A stretch of 64,000 nucleotides of DNA from Paracoccaceae bacterium (GCA_026989355.1 JALSJM010000018.1:57506-121505), one strand, 5' to 3'; numbered from the stretch's first letter, positions 30,277-40,134 are shown. Program-made: numbers and translations. Notes: a model not told the origin generated them from the letters alone.

Positions 30277-30735
30277 TCAGCCTTCCTTCAGATCAAGCAT
30301 CGCGGTGAACAGCGCCGTGGCCGCCACCTCTTCGCCCACTCTGGCCGTGCCCTCGAATTTCCAGATCTTTCCGCCGACGCGCAGCGCCTTCACATGCAGT
30401 TCCAGAACATCCCCGGGAACCACCATGCGACGAAACCTGCACTTGTCTATCCCCATGAAATAGATCAGGAAATCCTTGTCTACCAGATCAAGGGATATGC
30501 CTACCATCACCGCTGCGGTCTGCGCCATGGATTCAACGATGGTAACACCGGGCATGATCGGAGCTTCCGGGAAATGCCCCTGGAAATGGGGCTCGTTCAC
30601 GGTGACGTTCTTGATGCCGACAGCAGAATCATTGATGCGGATGTCGCGCACCAGATCGACCAGCAGAAAAGGATAGCGGTGTGGCAGGATGCGCTTGATC
30701 AGGCTGATGTCGGCGATTGCGGGCTGTTCACTCAT
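30277..30735 (-). CDS. fabZ: 3-hydroxyacyl-ACP dehydratase FabZ
   Basis: FabZ dehydrates 3-hydroxyacyl-ACP in fatty-acid elongation. The 152-residue hot-dog fold protein has [13 protein letters not shown] (17-29), whose neighbours contain the catalytic His, and the active-site [20 protein letters not shown] (about 50-69) with the acidic partner in VESMAQ. The start at 30735 is chosen because the large upstream frame to 31173 runs antisense through skp and is not real. It competes with LpxA for the same 3-hydroxyacyl-ACP, so being in one message is functionally sensible. Confidence 0.96.
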   Translation of the reverse strand: MSEQPAIADISLIKRILPHRYPFLLVDLVRDIRINDSAVGIKNVTVNEPHFQGHFPEAPIMPGVTIVESMAQTAAVMVGISLDLVDKDFLIYFMGIDKCRFRRMVVPGDVLELHVKALRVGGKIWKFEGTARVGEEVAATALFTAMLDLKEG

Positions 30736-30916
30736 GATCGCTGTTTTCCCCGTTCCGTTGATGCTCCGGCGGTTGCTCGGCCGGTTGGCGAATATGGCTG
30801 GCTGATTGCCTAGCAACTCCGTTCTGCCGCGTCCAGACGGTTGCGCCGGACAACCCGGCCCCGGCTGTCGGTCGGCCCTGCATTTCCCGTCCGGCCGTAT
30901 CCATGCCGACTGCCGG

Positions 30917-31528
30917 TCATGGCCCGGTGCCGTCTCCGATCTCGGCATTGATGCGCTGCAGGGCCTCGGTGGTGATGTCGATCTCGTCCGAAGCCACCAG
31001 GATCGCACGCCGGTCGATGATCGCCGAGGCTCCGCGCTGCTGCACGATCTCCTGCAGGATCGGCAGCACCAGTTCGAAGAATCGCTGCTGTTCGGCCTCG
31101 ACCTGCTGGGCAATGGCCCGCGCCTTGGCGTCCTGCTGCTGACGGATGGTCTGAACCTTCCGGTCGAAGGCATCGGCCAGTTCGCGGAAGGTTTCGGGCG
31201 GCAAGGTCTTGCGCTTTTCGGTCAGCGCCTTTTCCTCGGCGCTCAGTTCGGCCTCGATCCTGCGGTTTTCGGCGGCCAGCATGGTGCTTGCCTCATCGCG
31301 CTGCTCAAGCACCCGTTCGCCGAACAGCGATTCGAGAAACAGCCGCTCCTGGTTGATGGTCAGGACAGGCATGCGCGGAGCAACTGCAGCCGCCCCCCCG
31401 CCCCCGGCGGCCTGTGCCCGCAGCGCGCCGGGCAACGCCGGTGCAAGGGCGGTTCCCAGGGAAAGCACCATCAGCGCCGCAGGCAGAAAATGCGCGCCGG
31501 GCCTCGCCGATGCAGGGCGCGCGCCCAT
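30917..31528 (-). CDS. skp: Skp/OmpH-family periplasmic chaperone
   Basis: Skp-type proteins hold unfolded outer-membrane proteins in the periplasm for the BAM complex. Starting at the ATG at 31528 (which sits one base after the bamA stop codon) gives 203 residues, with a signal peptide in the first about 38 residues (MGARPAS..., hydrophobic, ending LRAQA), a Gly/Ala linker, [19 protein letters not shown] (about 55-73), and a long charged coiled-coil (about 75-160) rich in Glu, Lys and Gln that forms the tentacles. It is next to bamA as in many proteobacteria. No lpxD follows. Confidence 0.9.
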   Translation of the reverse strand: MGARPASARPGAHFLPAALMVLSLGTALAPALPGALRAQAAGGGGAAAVAPRMPVLTINQERLFLESLFGERVLEQRDEASTMLAAENRRIEAELSAEEKALTEKRKTLPPETFRELADAFDRKVQTIRQQQDAKARAIAQQVEAEQQRFFELVLPILQEIVQQRGASAIIDRRAILVASDEIDITTEALQRINAEIGDGTGP

Positions 31529-31529
31529 C

Positions 31530-33953
31530 TCAGAAGGTGGTCGAGATGGTGAATTCGAAGTCACGCTCCAGATCATAGGGCTGTTTCTTCAGCACTTTCG
31601 AGAAGTTGAAGCGCAAGGGGCCGATGGCCGTATCCCAGAAAACCGATACCCCGGCGGCCGAACGGATGTGCATGCCGTCATCCACCCCGGTGCCATGCAG
31701 GTTGTCGAGCCCCCAGAGCGTTCCGGTATCCAGGAATACCCCGCCGGTAATCCCGTATTCCTCGGGCAGACCAAGGGGGAACTGGGCCTCAAGGCGCAGC
31801 ACCGCGAACAGGTTGCCGCCAAGCGCGTCGTTGTTGGCCGCCCCCGTATCGCGCGGGCCGATGCCGTTCGGCTCGAATCCCCGCAGCCTGCCGCTGTTGA
31901 GGAAGAAACGGTCGGTGATGCGGGTTTCGCCCGACAGGCTGTGGATGGCGCCGCCCTCGAGCACCGCGCGCAGGGTGACCTCTTCATTCAGAACCTTGGC
32001 CTCGGCCCCCAGCAGTGCGGTGCTGCGGATGAACTTGTTGTCACCCCCGAGCCCGGCGTAGTCCTGGCCGAATCGGAACACCACTCCTGCATTGGGATTG
32101 AGGCCGGTCTTGCGGGAATCATAGCTGTAGGAATAGCCGAGCGCGCTTGCGATCTCGCGCCCGCGCGCGGCATCGGCAACCAGGATCGCCGAAGATCCGG
32201 CATCGACATCGAACACCTCGGCCGCGCGGGCCTCGTATCTGATCTGCAGGCGCCCGTTCTCGGAAACCGGAAAGGTAAGCGAGGGGCGGAAATGCGTTGT
32301 CTTGGTGCTGTAGAGGGCATTCGAACGTTCGGAGGTGAGATAGCCCATCTCGGTGCGGAACTGCAGATCGCGATCGAGCAGCGCCGGTTCGGTGAAGCTG
32401 AAGAAGAAGGCCCGATCCTTCTTGGCGGTATTGATGCGGAAGGAGATCGCCTGCCCCCGCCCCAGGAAGTTGCGCTCGGTAAAGCCGAAGGTCAGCCCGA
32501 AACCGGTATCACTGGAATAGGCGGCACCGAACGAGAGATTGCCGGTGGGCTGTTCCTCGACATTGACATCGATGATCACCCGGTCGGACGCGGTGCCCTC
32601 GCGCGCCTCGACATCGGCCTTGCGGAAGAATCCGAGCGCCCGGATCCGTTCGGCGGCATCGCGGATTTCGCGGGGGTTGAAGGGATCACCTTCCACCGTC
32701 TTGAACTGGCGGCGGATCACCCGATCAAGGGTGGTGGCGTTGCCCTCGATGTCGATGCGCTCGACAAATACCCGCGGCCCGCGAATGATGGCAAACTCGA
32801 TGTCAAGCGTCAGGTCGCGGTCGTTGCGGGTGATGCGCGGCTCGACCCGGACGAAGTTCTGCCCCTTCTGCAGGGCCAGGCGTTCCATCCGCGTGATCGC
32901 GGTTTCAACCGGCAGCGGGCTGTAGGTGCGGCCCGGCCGGATACGCGCCACCTTCAGATATTCCTCGGCATCGATCTCGGGCAGATCGGTGACCGCGGTG
33001 ATCGTGCCGAACCGGAACTGCTGCCCCTCGCGCAGCTTGAAGGTGATCAGGAAGGCATCGCGCCGGCGGGTCAGTTCGCTGGTGACCGACAGCACCTGGA
33101 AATCGATATAGCCGCGCGACAGGTAGAAATCGCGCAACACCTGCCTGTCGAAGGCAATACGATCGGGCACGAAGGTATCGCGCTTGATCAGCGCACGCAG
33201 CAGGCCTGCCTGCTTGCTTTCAAGAACCCGGCGCAGGCGGCGGTCGGAAAAGGCGCGGTTGCCGACAAAACTGATACGCTCGATCTCGACAACCTTGCCC
33301 TCGAGCACCTCGAACACCAGATCGACGCGGTTTTCGCTGCGCCGGATGATCCGGGGCGTGACGGTGGCCGCCAGCCGGCCGGCCTGCAGATAGGCATCGG
33401 TGATGCGGGCGGCGTCGGCTTCGGCCACCGAGGGGCTGTAGACATGGCGGGAACGCGATTGCAGAATCGCCGTCAGGTCCTCGTCCTTCAGGCGGCGGTT
33501 GCCTTCTATGCTGATCTCGTTGATGGTGGGATATTCGCGCACCCGGATCATCAGGGTATTGCCGCGCGGGGCAAGCTCCACCTCTTCGAACAGGCCGGAA
33601 TTGATGATGCGCTGATAGGCATCGTTCAGTTCGCCCCCGGTAACGGCGGCCCCCTTTCTCAGACCCGCGTAAGACAGGATCGTGGCCGGATCCACACGCT
33701 GGTTGCCCGCGATTTCCACCCGGGTGAAGCGGTAGGTCTGGGCCTGGGCGGCAGTCGGCGCCGGGGCCAGAACGGCTGCCATGGAGAAGATCAGGAACAG
33801 CGAAAGAACCGCCCCGGCCGGAAGCCGCGCCAGACGGGCGGGTATCCGGAAGCTCTGCCGGATTCCGCCAGAGCCTCCCTCCGCTGCCGGTCGAACCCGT
33901 TGAAAATGCCTCGCCGCTCTGGCGCACCTCCGGCGTTTCCCGCAAGATTCCAT
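31530..33953 (-). CDS. bamA: Outer-membrane protein assembly factor BamA
   Basis: BamA is the core of the machine that inserts beta-barrel proteins in the outer membrane. The 807-residue frame has a cationic leader of about 36 residues before the signal peptide proper (LPAGAVLSLFLIFSMAAVLA, cleavage near AQAQ), five POTRA repeats (about 70-440; the first opens YRFTRVEIAGNQRVDPATI), and a 16-strand barrel with the conserved LRGF-type motif (SGRLRGFEP, about 690) and a terminal Phe. The long N-terminus may mean the true start lies downstream; a GGAGGGAGG sequence exists near 33870 but no good start codon follows it. It is convergent with nothing and lies between rseP and skp. Confidence 0.95.
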   Translation of the reverse strand: MESCGKRRRCARAARHFQRVRPAAEGGSGGIRQSFRIPARLARLPAGAVLSLFLIFSMAAVLAPAPTAAQAQTYRFTRVEIAGNQRVDPATILSYAGLRKGAAVTGGELNDAYQRIINSGLFEEVELAPRGNTLMIRVREYPTINEISIEGNRRLKDEDLTAILQSRSRHVYSPSVAEADAARITDAYLQAGRLAATVTPRIIRRSENRVDLVFEVLEGKVVEIERISFVGNRAFSDRRLRRVLESKQAGLLRALIKRDTFVPDRIAFDRQVLRDFYLSRGYIDFQVLSVTSELTRRRDAFLITFKLREGQQFRFGTITAVTDLPEIDAEEYLKVARIRPGRTYSPLPVETAITRMERLALQKGQNFVRVEPRITRNDRDLTLDIEFAIIRGPRVFVERIDIEGNATTLDRVIRRQFKTVEGDPFNPREIRDAAERIRALGFFRKADVEAREGTASDRVIIDVNVEEQPTGNLSFGAAYSSDTGFGLTFGFTERNFLGRGQAISFRINTAKKDRAFFFSFTEPALLDRDLQFRTEMGYLTSERSNALYSTKTTHFRPSLTFPVSENGRLQIRYEARAAEVFDVDAGSSAILVADAARGREIASALGYSYSYDSRKTGLNPNAGVVFRFGQDYAGLGGDNKFIRSTALLGAEAKVLNEEVTLRAVLEGGAIHSLSGETRITDRFFLNSGRLRGFEPNGIGPRDTGAANNDALGGNLFAVLRLEAQFPLGLPEEYGITGGVFLDTGTLWGLDNLHGTGVDDGMHIRSAAGVSVFWDTAIGPLRFNFSKVLKKQPYDLERDFEFTISTTF

Positions 33954-34134
33954 TTCTGCCCCGTCCCGTTTTTCATGTGCCCGACAGGTTGTTTCCTATC
34001 GCTTTGGCGGGGGCTTGTCAAAAAGCAAAAGACACCGCAGGGCGATCATGGCATTCCGCCATCGCCTTCCTTCGCGCGTTTTCGGGATTGATGAATGGCG
34101 GGGCGCTGAAGGGCCGCCCCTGACAGCTTGCCCT

Positions 34135-34266
34135 TCAGTGCAGCAGGGTGCCCAGGAAGGCCCCGGCGCCAAGCGCCACGATGATCGTTGCCAGATAAAG
34201 AAGGCGATCCAGATTGAGATCGAACAGAAGCGACAGGCTGTGATAGCTTTTCTGAATGGCGTGCAT
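34135..34266 (-). CDS. 43-residue small membrane protein between rseP and bamA
   Basis: A minus-strand frame from the ATG at 34266 to TGA at 34135 encodes MHAIQKSYHSLSLLFDLNLD, then RLLYLATIIVALGAGAFLGTLLH, a single membrane helix (about 22-40). Its layout (short basic-polar head, LNLDRLL, membrane span) resembles short conserved proteins I know from Rhodobacterales, but I cannot name it. The Shine-Dalgarno is weak (GGGGTCT region). Lies in the space between rseP and bamA in the same orientation, so it could be co-transcribed. Function unknown. Confidence 0.5.
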   Translation of the reverse strand: MHAIQKSYHSLSLLFDLNLDRLLYLATIIVALGAGAFLGTLLH

Positions 34267-34410
34267 GACCCAGACCCCGAAAAGATTTTTCCTTGCAAGA
34301 TGCATGAAATACCGTTTGCAACGCCCAGCCTAATTCAGGATTGTGGCGAGATTGCGGCATTTGCGGCCGAAGGCTGTGCCCGCCCGGCGCAATCCGGCCG
34401 GGCGCACACC

Positions 34411-35751
34411 CTATTCGCACATCAGATCGTTGGTGATGCCGAAGGCCATCAATGACAGCACCAGAATCAGCCCCAGCATCATCAGGAAGCGCAGCAGCCT
34501 TTCGTTCGGAGGACGGCGGGCAACGGCCTCCCACGCATAGAACACCAGATGCCCGCCATCAAGCATGGGCACCGGCAGCAGATTCAGGAATCCGATCGCG
34601 GTGGACAACAGCGCGATGAAGGAAATGAAGGCCGCCAGCCCCTGGCTGGCCATGGCGCCCGAGGATTTGGCAATGCCGATCGGGCCCGAAACGTTGCACG
34701 GGCTGATCAGCCCGGCGGCGATGTGATAGATTCCCGACATCGACAGACGGATGACCCCCCAGGTGCGCTCGACACCCATGCCAAGTGCCGCCAGCGGCCC
34801 GGGCGTTTCGGTATCGGGCTCGAAGAACAGGCTGCTGGAAACCCCCATCAGCCAGCGGGTTTCGAAACCGCCTTCGGGCCTGGGAATGTCGCGGCGGCGG
34901 GGGGCGAATGTCACCGTGAAGGTTTCTCCTTCGCGCCAGACTTCAAGGGTCAGCGGCCGCCCGCCCGAGGCGCTGACGATCTCGATCATCTGATCGAAGC
35001 GGATGATCTTCTGCCCGTCGATCGAAAGGATCACGTCGCCGGTGCGGATTCCGGCCTCGCGGGCGGCCGAGCCGGGATGAACCGCCGCGGCGCGTGGCGG
35101 AAACAGCTGCGGCCCGAAGGCGGTGGCCGAACCGTCGGCGCGCTGCACCTCGTATGCAAGCAGTTCTTCAAGGGGCAGCCGGTCGGAAAAATCGGTGAGC
35201 GGCCCGCTTTCGGGCAGCGTCAGCCCCGCCACCTTCAGGATCGCATCCCCCGGCTGCACGGTAATGCCCTCGACCGGAAGCGGATGGATCTTGGCGATGG
35301 TCAGCGGCGTCCTGGCAACCCCCACGAACAATGCCAGTGCCGAAAACAGCACGATCGACAGCAGGAAGTTGAACACCGGGCCGGCCAGAACGGTAAGCGT
35401 GCGCGCCCAGAGCGGCGCGCCGTGCATGGTATGGCGCAGCTCCTCTTCGCTCAGCCGCGAAACCGTGCCCTGATCGGCCCCCGAGGATGCCGCGTCGGAA
35501 TCGCCCAGAAACTTCACATAACCGCCAAACGGCAGCGCCGCGATCTGCCAGCGGGTGCCCCGGCCGTCGGTGCGCGACCACAGCACCGGCCCGAAGCCGA
35601 GCGAGAACACTTCGGCATGGATTCCCGACCAGCGGCCGACGATGTAATGGCCGAATTCGTGGATCGCGACGATCACCGAAAGGGCGATCACGAAGGCGAT
35701 CAGCGTGAACAGAAACCCTCCGAACGAGGGGAGCAGAGCCGTGATATCCAT
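34411..35751 (-). CDS. rseP: Site-2 zinc protease RseP
   Basis: RseP cuts transmembrane anti-sigma factors and signal-peptide remnants inside the membrane. The 446-residue protein has the zinc motif HEFGH at 31-35 in its first membrane helix, a PDZ domain around 130-290, and the second catalytic motif PVPMLDGGHLVF (about 390-401) in a later helix. The beta-loop YVKFLGD is near 80. It is part of the envelope gene run, downstream of dxr as in many alphaproteobacteria. Confidence 0.95.
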   Translation of the reverse strand: MDITALLPSFGGFLFTLIAFVIALSVIVAIHEFGHYIVGRWSGIHAEVFSLGFGPVLWSRTDGRGTRWQIAALPFGGYVKFLGDSDAASSGADQGTVSRLSEEELRHTMHGAPLWARTLTVLAGPVFNFLLSIVLFSALALFVGVARTPLTIAKIHPLPVEGITVQPGDAILKVAGLTLPESGPLTDFSDRLPLEELLAYEVQRADGSATAFGPQLFPPRAAAVHPGSAAREAGIRTGDVILSIDGQKIIRFDQMIEIVSASGGRPLTLEVWREGETFTVTFAPRRRDIPRPEGGFETRWLMGVSSSLFFEPDTETPGPLAALGMGVERTWGVIRLSMSGIYHIAAGLISPCNVSGPIGIAKSSGAMASQGLAAFISFIALLSTAIGFLNLLPVPMLDGGHLVFYAWEAVARRPPNERLLRFLMMLGLILVLSLMAFGITNDLMCE

Positions 35752-35846
35752 GCTGCACGTCTTTCCTTGGTGTGTTGCGTTTGCCTGTCTGGTTGCCTGT
35801 CCGCCTGTCTTCCGTCCGCTGCGCTGCCCGGGCGCCCTGCGGTCTG

Positions 35847-37052
35847 TCAGCCCTGCCGCCCCGCGCCCTGCCGCCCGACACCCGCACCGGCAATCAGCCG
35901 TTCGGCCGCGTCACGGGCCATCCGGTCGATCGTCGTGATGTTGTCAAGGGTCATTGCGGCATTGATATGGCCGGGGGTGCGGCCGAATGCCTCAAGCACC
36001 TCTGCAACGATCCCGGCCATGTCGGTGAACCCGATCCGCCCTTCGATGAAGGCTGTCAGCGCATGTTCCTTGGCTCCGTTCAGCACCGCCCCCGCCAGCC
36101 CGCCAAGGCGCATCGCCTCGCGTGCAAGCCCGAGTGCCGGATAGCGCTCCGGATCGGGAGTGCTGAATTCAAGCGTCCCGACCGCCGCCAGATCAAGCCG
36201 CGCCACCGGCAGCATCCGGCGCTCGGGCCAGTAAAGCGCATAGCCGATGGCATGGCGCATGTCGGGCGCGCCCATATGCGCCATCATCGCCCCGTCGCGG
36301 AAGCCGACCAGCGCGTGAACCAGCGACTGCGGGTGCACCAGAACTTCGATCCGATCCGGAGCAAGAGCGAAAAATTCATGAGTTTCAATAATTTCCAGAG
36401 CTTTGTTGAACATGGAAGCGCTGTCGATGGTGATCCGCTGCCCCATGTTCCAGTTGGGGTGGGTTGCCGCCTGTTCGGGGGTGGCCCGGGCCAGAGCGGC
36501 AAGCGGCCAGTCGCGAAAGGCGCCGCCCGAAGCGGTGATCACCACCCGCTCGACCGTGCCGATGTCCTCGCCCTGAAGGGCCTGGAAAACGGCGGAATGC
36601 TCGCTGTCCACCGGCAGGATCCGGGCCCCGTGGCGCTGCGCGGTTTCCATCAGCAGCGGCCCGGCCGCCACCAGGCTTTCCTTGTTGGCCAGCGCCAGCG
36701 TGCTGCCATGCGCAAGTGCCGCCAGCCCCGGCACCAGCCCGGCGATGCCGACGATGGCGCTCATGATCCAGTCGGCCGGGCGGCTGGCAGCCTCGGCCAG
36801 CGCTTCCGCGCCGGCCGCGGCCTCGGTGCTGCTGCCGGTCAGCGCCGCACGCAGATCGTCCAGCCGCGCAGGATCGGCCGTTACGGCAACTTCGGCGCCG
36901 AATTCGTGCGCATCCGCCGCCAGCTGCGCAATGTTCTGCCCGCCGCTCAGTGCCACCACCCGGAACGCTTCGCGATCGCGGCGGATCAGGTCAAGCGTGT
37001 TCTGCCCGATCGAACCGGTAGCACCGAATATGGAAACGCGGCGCGGCACCAT
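35847..37052 (-). CDS. dxr: 1-deoxy-D-xylulose-5-phosphate reductoisomerase Dxr
   Basis: Dxr (IspC) makes methylerythritol phosphate, the committed step of the non-mevalonate isoprenoid pathway. The 401-residue protein begins at the ATG at 37052, overlapping the cdsA stop (ATGA); the frame upstream of this is antisense-like junk. The NADPH-binding GATGSIGQNTLDL is at 10-22; the metal and substrate segments VDSEHSAVFQALQG (about 145-158), SGGAFRD and NWNMGQRITIDSASMFNKAL are intact. The C-terminus is an unusual Gly/Arg-rich tail (GAGVGRQGAGRQG). Confidence 0.96.
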   Translation of the reverse strand: MVPRRVSIFGATGSIGQNTLDLIRRDREAFRVVALSGGQNIAQLAADAHEFGAEVAVTADPARLDDLRAALTGSSTEAAAGAEALAEAASRPADWIMSAIVGIAGLVPGLAALAHGSTLALANKESLVAAGPLLMETAQRHGARILPVDSEHSAVFQALQGEDIGTVERVVITASGGAFRDWPLAALARATPEQAATHPNWNMGQRITIDSASMFNKALEIIETHEFFALAPDRIEVLVHPQSLVHALVGFRDGAMMAHMGAPDMRHAIGYALYWPERRMLPVARLDLAAVGTLEFSTPDPERYPALGLAREAMRLGGLAGAVLNGAKEHALTAFIEGRIGFTDMAGIVAEVLEAFGRTPGHINAAMTLDNITTIDRMARDAAERLIAGAGVGRQGAGRQG

Positions 37053-37843
37053 CAGAACTCCGCCAGATGCAGAAGGCCGAGCCCCATCAGGATCAGCAAC
37101 AGGGCCGCCGCCCCCACCATTCCGTCGAAACGGTCGAACACGCCGCCGTGGCCGGGAATCAGCGCCGAACTGTCCTTCACCCCCATCCGCCGCTTGAGCG
37201 CGCTTTCGGCGATATCGCCCGCCTGCGCCGCCAGCGCCACGATCACGCTGACCCCCACAATATGCCAGCCGGCGCCTGCCACCAGAGCGAAAACCACCCC
37301 CACAAGCGCCGCCGCCAGCCAGCCGGCAAATGTGCCCGACCATGTCTTGCTGGGGCTGATACGGGGCCAGAATTTCGGTCCGCCAAGCGCCTTGCCGCAG
37401 AAATAGCCGGCCATGTCCGAGGCCACCACAACCAGAACCAGCCACAGCAGCCACAGCATGCCGCCCTGCTCCCGCAGAAGCACAAACCCCAGCCCCGCCA
37501 GCAGAACCCATGCCGCAAACATGGCGAACAACCCGTTGTTTCGGCGAAGAATTCCCGCACCTGCAAGTGCCGGGGCAAGGGTGATCGGCAGGGTGAAGGC
37601 AGCGGGCAGAATCCCGGCCAGCACGATTGCCAGCGCCGCCATGAGGCCGATCTGCACCGCCGCGCCCGGCTGCGCGGGGTTGGTCATGCGGGCCAGTTCC
37701 CAGGCGATCAGCCCGCATAATGCCGCCACCAGCAGCAGAAAGGCCCAGCCCCCGGCCCAGACCGCCAGCATCCCCGCCCCGGCCATCAGCACCCCCGACA
37801 GCACACGCGGGGCCAGATCCCCCCATTTCGCGGCGGAACTCAT
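37052..37843 (-). CDS. cdsA: Phosphatidate cytidylyltransferase CdsA
   Basis: CdsA makes CDP-diacylglycerol, the precursor of all membrane phospholipids. The 263-residue protein is largely membrane-embedded (about eight helices) and has the CdsA signature with conserved charged residues: SDMAGYFCGKALGGPKF (about 138-154) and DSSALIPGHGGVFDRFDGMV (about 218-237). The start overlaps uppS (ATGA, 37840-37843), the end overlaps dxr. Order uppS-cdsA-dxr is the same as in E. coli and relatives. Confidence 0.96.
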   Translation of the reverse strand: MSSAAKWGDLAPRVLSGVLMAGAGMLAVWAGGWAFLLLVAALCGLIAWELARMTNPAQPGAAVQIGLMAALAIVLAGILPAAFTLPITLAPALAGAGILRRNNGLFAMFAAWVLLAGLGFVLLREQGGMLWLLWLVLVVVASDMAGYFCGKALGGPKFWPRISPSKTWSGTFAGWLAAALVGVVFALVAGAGWHIVGVSVIVALAAQAGDIAESALKRRMGVKDSSALIPGHGGVFDRFDGMVGAAALLLILMGLGLLHLAEF

Positions 37844-38562
37844 CCGGGAACAGCACCAAAACGGCGCTCACGCTGGTGATAGCGGGCCACCACGCGCATG
37901 AATTCCTCGGCCGTGAAATCAGGCCACAGCGTATCGATGAATTCATATTCCGCATAGGCCGACTGCCAGAGCAGGAAATTCGAGATCCGCGCCTCGCCCG
38001 AAGTGCGGATCACCAGATCGGGATCGGGCAGCAGGCAGGTATCCAGATAACGCGGCAGGGTTTCCTCGTCCACGTCCTGCGGTGCAAGGCGCCCGGCGGC
38101 AACATCTTCGGCCAGACGGCGGGTGGCCCGGGCCACCTCATCACGGCTGCCGTAATTGAGGGCGATGGTCAGATGCAGCAGATCGTTGTTTTCGGTCAGC
38201 ACCTCGAGATCGTCCATCAGCTGCACCAGCTTCTGATCAAGCCGAACCCGATCGCCGATGAAGCGCACCCGCACGCCCTTTCCGGCCAGGCGGTGCGCCT
38301 CTTTCTCGATATAGCGGCGGAACAGGCTCATCAGGCCGGCCACCTCGGCCTGGGTGCGCTTCCAGTTTTCGGTTGAAAAGGCGAATATCGTCAGATACTT
38401 CACCCCCAGTCCGGGGCAGGATTCAAGCACCTCGCTGACCCGGCGCGCACCGGCATGGTGACCAAACAGCCGCGGCTTGCCGCGCTTCTGCGCCCACCGG
38501 CCGTTGCCATCCATGATGATGGCCACATGCAGGTCGTCCTGATTTGCGCGACTGTCCTTCAT
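37840..38562 (-). CDS. uppS: Undecaprenyl diphosphate synthase UppS
   Basis: UppS builds the C55 lipid carrier for peptidoglycan and O-antigen from isoprenyl diphosphates. The 240-residue cis-prenyltransferase has the catalytic Asp18 in IIMDGNGRWAQKRG (15-28), then HHAGARRV, FAFSTENWKR (about 66-75) and SGEARISNFLLWQSAYAE (about 190-207). Length is usual (about 240-250). 36 bases separate it from frr. Confidence 0.96.
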   Translation of the reverse strand: MKDSRANQDDLHVAIIMDGNGRWAQKRGKPRLFGHHAGARRVSEVLESCPGLGVKYLTIFAFSTENWKRTQAEVAGLMSLFRRYIEKEAHRLAGKGVRVRFIGDRVRLDQKLVQLMDDLEVLTENNDLLHLTIALNYGSRDEVARATRRLAEDVAAGRLAPQDVDEETLPRYLDTCLLPDPDLVIRTSGEARISNFLLWQSAYAEYEFIDTLWPDFTAEEFMRVVARYHQRERRFGAVPG

Positions 38563-38598
38563 GGCCGTTCACTGGCCCTTCGTGATTGCTGCCGGCCA

Positions 38599-39162
38599 TC
38601 AGACCTGCATGATTTCCTGCTGCTTCTTCTCGAGCGCCGAATCCACAGCGGAGATGAAGCGGTCGGTCAGCGTCTGCACCTCGTCATGCCAGATCTTGTG
38701 ATCGTCTTCGCTCATGCCCTCGGCCCTGGCCTTCTTCAGCCTTTCCATGCCGTCACGGCGCACGTTGCGAATGGCAATGCGGGCATTCTCGGCATATTGC
38801 CCGGCCACCTTCGTAAGCTCGCGCCGGCGCTCTTCGTTCAGTTCGGGGATCGGCAGGCGGATGATGGTGCCGTCGGTCTGCGGATTGATGCCAAGCCCGC
38901 TTTCGCGGATCGCCTTCTCCACCGCTCCCACCAGCGACTTGTCCCACACGTTGATCGTTACCATACGCGGCTCGGGAACGTTGATGGTGCCCACCTGGTT
39001 GATCGGCATTGTCTGGCCGTAGCTTTCCACCGTTACCGGATCAAGCATCGAAGCCGAGGCCCGCCCGGTGCGCAGGCTGGCAAATTCGCTGCGCAGCGCG
39101 TTCATCGCGCCTTCCATGCGCCGTTCCAGATCTTCCAGGTCAAGCTCGAATTCTTCCGACAT
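38599..39162 (-). CDS. frr: Ribosome recycling factor Frr
   Basis: Frr releases ribosomes from mRNA after termination, with EF-G. The 187-residue protein has the family layout of a long three-helix bundle: [21 protein letters not shown] (about 21-41), [16 protein letters not shown] and [16 protein letters not shown] (about 83-98), and [20 protein letters not shown]. It lies between pyrH and uppS, the order typical of proteobacteria. Confidence 0.97.
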   Translation of the reverse strand: MSEEFELDLEDLERRMEGAMNALRSEFASLRTGRASASMLDPVTVESYGQTMPINQVGTINVPEPRMVTINVWDKSLVGAVEKAIRESGLGINPQTDGTIIRLPIPELNEERRRELTKVAGQYAENARIAIRNVRRDGMERLKKARAEGMSEDDHKIWHDEVQTLTDRFISAVDSALEKKQQEIMQV

Positions 39163-39255
39163 GTCCGCTCTCTGATCGTCTTTTCGCCTGTTCTTCGCCC
39201 TTCGGCACGGGAAGGCCCCCGCGGGTGGCGGGGCAACCTTTTCCGCTATATAGTG

Positions 39256-40134
39256 CTAACCATGCACCGTTGTATAGGTGCCTTCGCCGGAAACGATGCC
39301 GCGCAGCCCCCCCGGCTCGTCAAGCGAAAAGACGATGATCGGCAGATCGTTGTCGCGCGCCAGGGCGATGGCCGAGGCGTCCATCACCCCCAGCCGCTTC
39401 TGCAGCACATCGTCATAGGTGATCTGTTCATAGCGCCGGGCATCGGGGTGCTTCTCGGGGTCCCTGTCGTAAACGCCATCCACCCTGGTGCCCTTGAAGA
39501 TCGCCTCGCAGGCCATTTCCGAGGCGCGGAGCGTGGCAGCGGTATCGGTGGTGAAATAGGGGTTGCCGGTGCCGGCGGCAAAGATGCACACACGCCCCTT
39601 TTCCAGATGACGCACGGCGCGGCGGCGGATGTAGGGCTCGCAGACCTGATCCATCGGAATGGCACTGATCACCCGGGTGAACACCCCCATCCCCTCAAGC
39701 GCCGACTGCATGGCAAGCGCATTCATCACCGTGGCCAGCATGCCCATGTAATCGGCGGTGGTGCGCTCCATCCCCTGGGCGCTGCCCTGCAGACCGCGGA
39801 AGATGTTGCCGCCGCCGATCACCATGCAGATCTCGACGCCCATGTCATGCACCGCCTTCACCTCGCGCGCGATACGCTCGACGGTGGGCGGATGCAGCCC
39901 GTAGCCCTGATCGCCCATCAGCGCCTCGCCCGAGATCTTCAGCATCACCCGTCTGAACCTGGGTTCGAGGACACCCCCGGCTTTCGCGCCTTCCCCGGCC
40001 TCTTCCGCCTCGTCGATCTGCGCGTCAGGCCCGTTTCCGGCCACGGAAACTGCCGCGCGCCGCCCCGGGGGGGCAGCCCCTGGTTTCGCCGAAACGCCCG
40101 TTTCACCGGCTGCCTTCGGTTCCGTCTTGCTCAT
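39256..40134 (-). CDS. pyrH: UMP kinase PyrH with N-terminal extension
   Basis: PyrH phosphorylates UMP to UDP. The catalytic core starts near residue 60 ([16 protein letters not shown]) and has [11 protein letters not shown], the [11 protein letters not shown] nucleotide region and [13 protein letters not shown]. The 292-residue product is about 50 longer than the usual 240 because of a low-complexity Ala/Gly/Glu extension ([20 protein letters not shown], then [10 protein letters not shown]). No internal ATG or GTG with a good ribosome-binding site sits before the core, so the extension seems real, unless an unusual start is used. CGGGGGAC lies upstream of the ATG. Divergent from miaA. Confidence 0.93.
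   Translation of the reverse strand: MSKTEPKAAGETGVSAKPGAAPPGRRAAVSVAGNGPDAQIDEAEEAGEGAKAGGVLEPRFRRVMLKISGEALMGDQGYGLHPPTVERIAREVKAVHDMGVEICMVIGGGNIFRGLQGSAQGMERTTADYMGMLATVMNALAMQSALEGMGVFTRVISAIPMDQVCEPYIRRRAVRHLEKGRVCIFAAGTGNPYFTTDTAATLRASEMACEAIFKGTRVDGVYDRDPEKHPDARRYEQITYDDVLQKRLGVMDASAIALARDNDLPIIVFSLDEPGGLRGIVSGEGTYTTVHG

Noticed and set aside
30277..31173. Longer FabZ start
   Set aside because: Would run antisense through skp; the ATG at 30735 gives the family start.
31209..34091. 960-codon plus-strand open frame
   Set aside because: Antisense of bamA and skp, unlike any family.
35847..37955. 702-codon Dxr frame suggesting a fusion
   Set aside because: The extra N-terminal part is an alternative frame of cdsA; Dxr starts at the ATG overlapping the cdsA stop.
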